This document shows, piece by piece, positions 13,895 to 16,984 of a stretch of 16,984 bases of DNA. Made by a program: the position numbers and the translations under genes. Each line of letters begins with the position of its first letter. Position 1 is the first letter of the stretch. This stretch comes from Flavobacteriaceae bacterium. Lineage in GTDB: Bacteria > Bacteroidota > Bacteroidia > Flavobacteriales > Flavobacteriaceae. The stretch is from positions 1 to 16,984 of the forward strand of contig JALRKI010000095.1 in NCBI GenBank assembly GCA_023254815.1, given 5' to 3'. The notes beneath the pieces are model-generated. The model was not told where the DNA came from. It did no database searches and saw nothing but the letters and a program-made list of their open reading frames with translations.

Positions 13895-15022
13895 ATGAAA
13901 CAATTGTCGTATTGGGATCGTCAAACTTGGCTCAATGACATTGACTTTGCTGTTGTTGGTAGTGGCATTGTAGGTCTTCAAACGGCTATACAGCTCAAAA
14001 AATCACGACCAAACGCCAAAATACTTGTACTTGAAAGAGGGACGCTTCCTCATGGGGCAAGCACCAAAAATGCCGGCTTTGCTTGTTTTGGCAGTGTAAG
14101 CGAGCTTCTTTCTGATTTTGAAAGGCACACCGAGACTGAAGTTCTTGATCTTGTTGAAGCCCGCTGGGAAGGGCTAAGATTACTCCGTCAAGAATTGGAA
14201 GGCCAATCTTTCGGCTATGAAGCTCTTGGTGGCAATGAGGTTTTTAGAACAGAAGATGCCTCATCTATTCAAACTTGTTTTGAAGCCATTCCAGAACTCA
14301 ACGATAAACTTTCCCCTATTTTTAGAGGGCCAGTTTTTCAGGTTAAAGCGACTAACAAGTCTTTTAGTGGGTTCTATGAAAAAACTATTTTCAACCAGCT
14401 TGAGGGCCAACTCAACACAGGCGATATGATTCAAGCCTTACTTAGCAAGGCTCATTCGCTAGGTATTTTGATTTTGAATGGACTTAAGGTAACCCATTTT
14501 TCTTCTACTAAGGCTGGGGTGGTGATTGATTTAGACGGGTTTGAGATCAATTGCAAAACTTTAGCCATATGCACTAATGGATTTGCCTCAGAATTACTTA
14601 ATGAGGATGTTCAACCCGCTAGAAATCAAGTTTTGATAACGACACCGATTGCTGGACACCAGATTCAAGGCAGCTATCATTTAGATCGAGGGTATTTTTA
14701 TTTCAGAAATGTTGGAGATAGAATCTTATTGGGAGGAGGAAGACACTTGGACTTGAATGGAGAAACAACAATCGAAATGAATCAAACGCCTCAAATACAA
14801 GCTCATTTAGAAGGGCTTTTGCGCAATTGTATCTTACCTAATGTGCCTTTTGAGATTGAGCACAGATGGAGCGGCATCTTAGGCATAGGAAGTCAAAAGA
14901 AACCTATTATTAAAGAACTTCTACCCAATGTATATTGTGGCGTCCGAATGGGGGGTATGGGTGTGGCAATAGGGAGCTTGGTGGGGCATCAGTTGTCAAA
15001 ACTGATGACGGGACACCTCTAA
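13895..15022 (+). CDS. FAD-dependent oxidoreductase, DAO (D-amino-acid oxidase) family
   Basis: A protein of 375 residues with an N-terminal Rossmann FAD-binding motif GSGIVG at 22-27 and the ribose-binding acidic residue E47 ending strand two (ILVLERG). GASTKNAGF at 54-62 is the usual isoalloxazine-side motif of glycine/sarcosine oxidase and gamma-glutamylputrescine oxidase relatives. YFYFRNVGDRILLGGGR and the C-terminal GVRMGGMGVAIG segment complete the FAD site. It probably oxidises an amine or amino acid, but the substrate cannot be predicted. The frame is open from 13853, inside accC; ATG 13895 is preferred because it lies 13 bases after the accC stop and gives the expected short N-terminus (MKQLSYWDRQTW). 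It ends the fatty-acid operon with a stop interlocked with that of the convergent asd gene. No signal peptide is seen. Confidence 0.88.
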   Translation: MKQLSYWDRQTWLNDIDFAVVGSGIVGLQTAIQLKKSRPNAKILVLERGTLPHGASTKNAGFACFGSVSELLSDFERHTETEVLDLVEARWEGLRLLRQELEGQSFGYEALGGNEVFRTEDASSIQTCFEAIPELNDKLSPIFRGPVFQVKATNKSFSGFYEKTIFNQLEGQLNTGDMIQALLSKAHSLGILILNGLKVTHFSSTKAGVVIDLDGFEINCKTLAICTNGFASELLNEDVQPARNQVLITTPIAGHQIQGSYHLDRGYFYFRNVGDRILLGGGRHLDLNGETTIEMNQTPQIQAHLEGLLRNCILPNVPFEIEHRWSGILGIGSQKKPIIKELLPNVYCGVRMGGMGVAIGSLVGHQLSKLMTGHL

Positions 15023-15996
15023 GAAATCTTATGAGTGATTAAGTATTCGGCAATTTGAACGGCGTTGGTGGCCGCTCCCTTGCGGAGATTGTCACTTACT
15101 ATCCAAAGGTTAAAACTATTCTCATGTGAACGATCTTGGCGTAATCGTCCCACAAAGACATCATCCGAACCATGAGCATTTATCGGCATAGGATAACTGT
15201 CTTCCAGAAAAACTACTCCTGCAGTATGCTTGAGGACATGAGCTACTTCTGCGAGCTCTGCAGGTTTTGATAAGGTCATATTTACTGATTCAGAATGTCC
15301 TCCAATTACCGGGACTCTTACTGCGGTGGCCGTAACACCTATTTTTTTATCGTCAAGGATTTTTTTGGTTTCGTTGATCAATTTCCACTCTTCTTTGGTA
15401 TAGCCGTCATCACTAAAATCATCGCATTGTGGGAGGGCATTTTCGTGAATGGTGTGAGGATAGAATTTCTCACCTGAAATACCTTTCTGTTCATTTTTGA
15501 GCTGATCGATACCACTTTGACCACTTCCGGAAACCGACTGATAGGTCGAAATGACTAATCTCTCTAGCCCAAATTTCCGATGTAGGTCGTGCAGCGCAAC
15601 GACAAGTTGAATGGTCGAGCAATTTGGATTGGCAATGATTTTATCTTCGGAGGTCAGCTTTTTAGCATTGATTTCGGGGACAACTAATTTAATGTTGTCA
15701 TGCATTCTCCAGGCGGAAGAATTGTCAATAACCGTTGTGCCAATGCGAGCAAATTGTGGAGCCCAAAATTCGGAAAGCTCGGCACCTATTGAGAAAAGAG
15801 CAATATCTGGGGCAGCATTTAGGGCACTCTGAACCGAAATTAACTTCAAAGGAGCGCCCTTAAAAAAAACGGTACCTCCCTCACTTTGATCCGATGCGGC
15901 TACTAACAGATTCGAGTGGGGAAGATCGCGCTCTTCCAATACTTTTAACATGGTTTGTCCCACCAATCCAGTAGCTCCAATTATTGCAATCGTCAT
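15019..15996 (-). CDS. asd: Aspartate-semialdehyde dehydrogenase
   Basis: A cytoplasmic enzyme of 325 residues that reduces L-aspartyl-4-phosphate to L-aspartate-4-semialdehyde with NADPH, the branch point toward diaminopimelate, lysine, methionine and threonine. The NADP-binding motif GATGLVG lies at 7-13, the catalytic C126 in NPNCSTIQ, and the active-site H234 in IGGHSESVN. SSAWRM and SVSGSGQSG are further family signatures. It starts 55 bases after the alanine racemase gene on the same strand, with a candidate promoter between them. The pairing suits cell-wall precursor supply: diaminopimelate from the Asd branch and D-alanine from Alr. Confidence 0.97.
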   Translation of the reverse strand: MTIAIIGATGLVGQTMLKVLEERDLPHSNLLVAASDQSEGGTVFFKGAPLKLISVQSALNAAPDIALFSIGAELSEFWAPQFARIGTTVIDNSSAWRMHDNIKLVVPEINAKKLTSEDKIIANPNCSTIQLVVALHDLHRKFGLERLVISTYQSVSGSGQSGIDQLKNEQKGISGEKFYPHTIHENALPQCDDFSDDGYTKEEWKLINETKKILDDKKIGVTATAVRVPVIGGHSESVNMTLSKPAELAEVAHVLKHTAGVVFLEDSYPMPINAHGSDDVFVGRLRQDRSHENSFNLWIVSDNLRKGAATNAVQIAEYLITHKIS

Positions 15997-16015
15997 AGTA
16001 TAATGATATAAAATC

Positions 16016-16023
16016 CAAAATTA
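16016..16023 (-). promoter_or_regulatory. Candidate -7 element for asd
   Basis: Read on the minus strand, TAATTTTG matches TAnnTTTG exactly and lies 20 bases upstream of the asd ATG, giving a leader of roughly 14 bases. No TTG is found at 17-23 bases upstream, and the region is A/T-rich, so a chance match is possible. If real, it would allow asd to be transcribed independently of alr. Confidence 0.3.
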
Positions 16024-16051
16024 ATTAAACATTTGACGCCTAAAACATATT

Positions 16052-16984
16052 CTATTGTAATATTACTCTGGGTACTCTACTCGATATTCCAGTGATCAAT
16101 TCATAGGATATGGTTCCTGCCCCTTCAGCAAGATTCTCTGCAGTCTGAAGTTGACCAAACACTTCGACCTGATCGCCCTCATTGCAGTCAATTCCGGATA
16201 CATCAAGCATGATCATGTCCATACAAACATTTCCAATAATTGGAGCCGACCTTCCGTTGACAATCATTTGGCCATTGCCATTACCATATTGGCGGCCTAT
16301 GCCGTCGGCATGTCCTATTGGCACCACCGCAATTGTCTTATCTTCAGAGCAAACATACCCACGGTTGTAGCCAACTGAATCTCCTTTGACAACGGAATGA
16401 ATCTGAGATATGCGAGTTTTTAACGACGCAATGGGTTTTAGTCCAGGGTGAATAAGGGGGTCATTAGAAAATCCGTAGAGCCCTATTCCGCTTCTGACCA
16501 TGTCAAAATGGGCTTGGGGATAATTGAGAATACCGGAAGTGTTGCATAAATGACGAATAGGCTGATAGCCTAATATGTTACAAAATTCCTGATTGATTTT
16601 TTCAAAAAGTCGAATTTGATTGAGCGTAAAATCTGCTTCTTTGAGATCCTCACTTGCGGCCAAATGAGACAAAATGGAAGCGACTCTCAATCGGTCTTGA
16701 GCTCCGAATAGGGTTGCCACTTGCGTACATTGATCATGCTGAAAACCAAGCCGGTTTAGTCCAGTATTGAATTTGATATGAACGGGGTAATGGCGTTGCT
16801 GTTTGTTTTTGGCTGCGACCATAAAAGCATTTAGAATATCGAAATTGTACAAACAGGGTTCTAAGCAACTGTCGATAATATCGTTTAAACCATCAGGCTG
16901 AGGGTGTAAGACCATAATAGGTTTTCTCATGCCATCCGCTCTAAGTGCCAGTCCTTCTTGGGTGTAGGCAACAGCAAAATAATC
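16052..16984 (-). CDS. alr: Alanine racemase domain, 5' end cut by right window edge (possible MurF-Alr fusion)
   Basis: The frame is open from the right edge to the stop at 16052, 310 residues; it enters with DYFAVAYTQEGLALRADGMR, which is internal alanine racemase sequence, so the ATG at 16930 is not the true start. The enzyme interconverts L- and D-alanine with pyridoxal phosphate for peptidoglycan. Visible signatures are IKFNTGLNRLGF, MVRSGIGLYGF, the catalytic tyrosine segment SVGYNRGYV, and GNVCMDMIMLDVS. The PLP lysine lies upstream, outside the window. In VPIGHADGIGRQYG a His replaces the Tyr found at this place in many racemases. Many Bacteroidota encode Alr as the C-terminal half of a MurF-Alr protein; the missing sequence would decide this. 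asd follows on the same strand. Confidence 0.93.
   Translation of the reverse strand, partial: DYFAVAYTQEGLALRADGMRKPIMVLHPQPDGLNDIIDSCLEPCLYNFDILNAFMVAAKNKQQRHYPVHIKFNTGLNRLGFQHDQCTQVATLFGAQDRLRVASILSHLAASEDLKEADFTLNQIRLFEKINQEFCNILGYQPIRHLCNTSGILNYPQAHFDMVRSGIGLYGFSNDPLIHPGLKPIASLKTRISQIHSVVKGDSVGYNRGYVCSEDKTIAVVPIGHADGIGRQYGNGNGQMIVNGRSAPIIGNVCMDMIMLDVSGIDCNEGDQVEVFGQLQTAENLAEGAGTISYELITGISSRVPRVILQ

Noticed and set aside
16928..16930. ATG at 16930 as the true start of alanine racemase
   Set aside because: The frame remains open to the right edge and the 18 codons before it encode typical internal alanine racemase sequence, so the gene is truncated by the window.

Overview
This window looks like chromosomal DNA from a member of the Bacteroidota, most likely a flavobacterial relative. 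Several features point that way. Near-exact TAnnTTTG promoter elements of the Bacteroidota type lie upstream of some genes. Shine-Dalgarno sequences are nearly absent, and many start codons follow A/T-rich leaders. The gene order yceD-rpmF-fabH-accB-accC is one I associate with flavobacteria, and the signal peptides ending in ...AQ/...SQ are typical of the phylum. I see no insertion sequence, prophage, CRISPR array or other mobile DNA. Coding density is very high: the longest stretch without a protein gene is 5484-5801, and it holds a tRNA gene, a terminator and two promoter candidates.

Layout, left to right. (A) 1-5483, minus strand: four closely spaced genes, transcribed right to left. They are an M24 (Xaa-Pro aminopeptidase-like) peptidase, a large zinc metalloprotease with a metzincin-type HExxHxxGxxH site, an amidohydrolase of the imidazolonepropionase/dipeptidase kind, and the start of an unidentified gene (perhaps a GNAT acetyltransferase) cut by the left edge. 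The first three each start with a signal peptide, so the operon looks like an exported peptide-degradation set. (B) 5578-5682, minus strand: tRNA-Ala(GGC) followed by an intrinsic terminator. (C) 5802-7051, plus strand: queD-like 6-carboxytetrahydropterin synthase, then an lpxH-like UDP-2,3-diacylglucosamine diphosphatase. (D) 7057-10076, minus strand: a conserved-looking protein of unknown function, rsmI and recJ. (E) 10205-15022, plus strand: yceD, rpmF (L32), fabH, accB, accC and a FAD-dependent oxidoreductase. Most of this operon couples ribosome production to the start of fatty-acid synthesis. (F) 15019-16984, minus strand: alanine racemase (cut by the right edge, possibly the C-terminal half of a MurF-Alr fusion) followed by asd, aspartate-semialdehyde dehydrogenase. 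Both feed peptidoglycan precursor synthesis.

Most of the window is housekeeping. The parts most worth a second look are the exported peptidase/amidohydrolase operon, a perfect 9-bp inverted repeat in the divergent promoter region between blocks D and E that overlaps the predicted promoter of the fatty-acid operon, the TTG-only start of fabH, and the small acidic protein translationally coupled to rsmI. I did not find convincing evidence of an entirely new system; the closest candidate is the peptidase operon.
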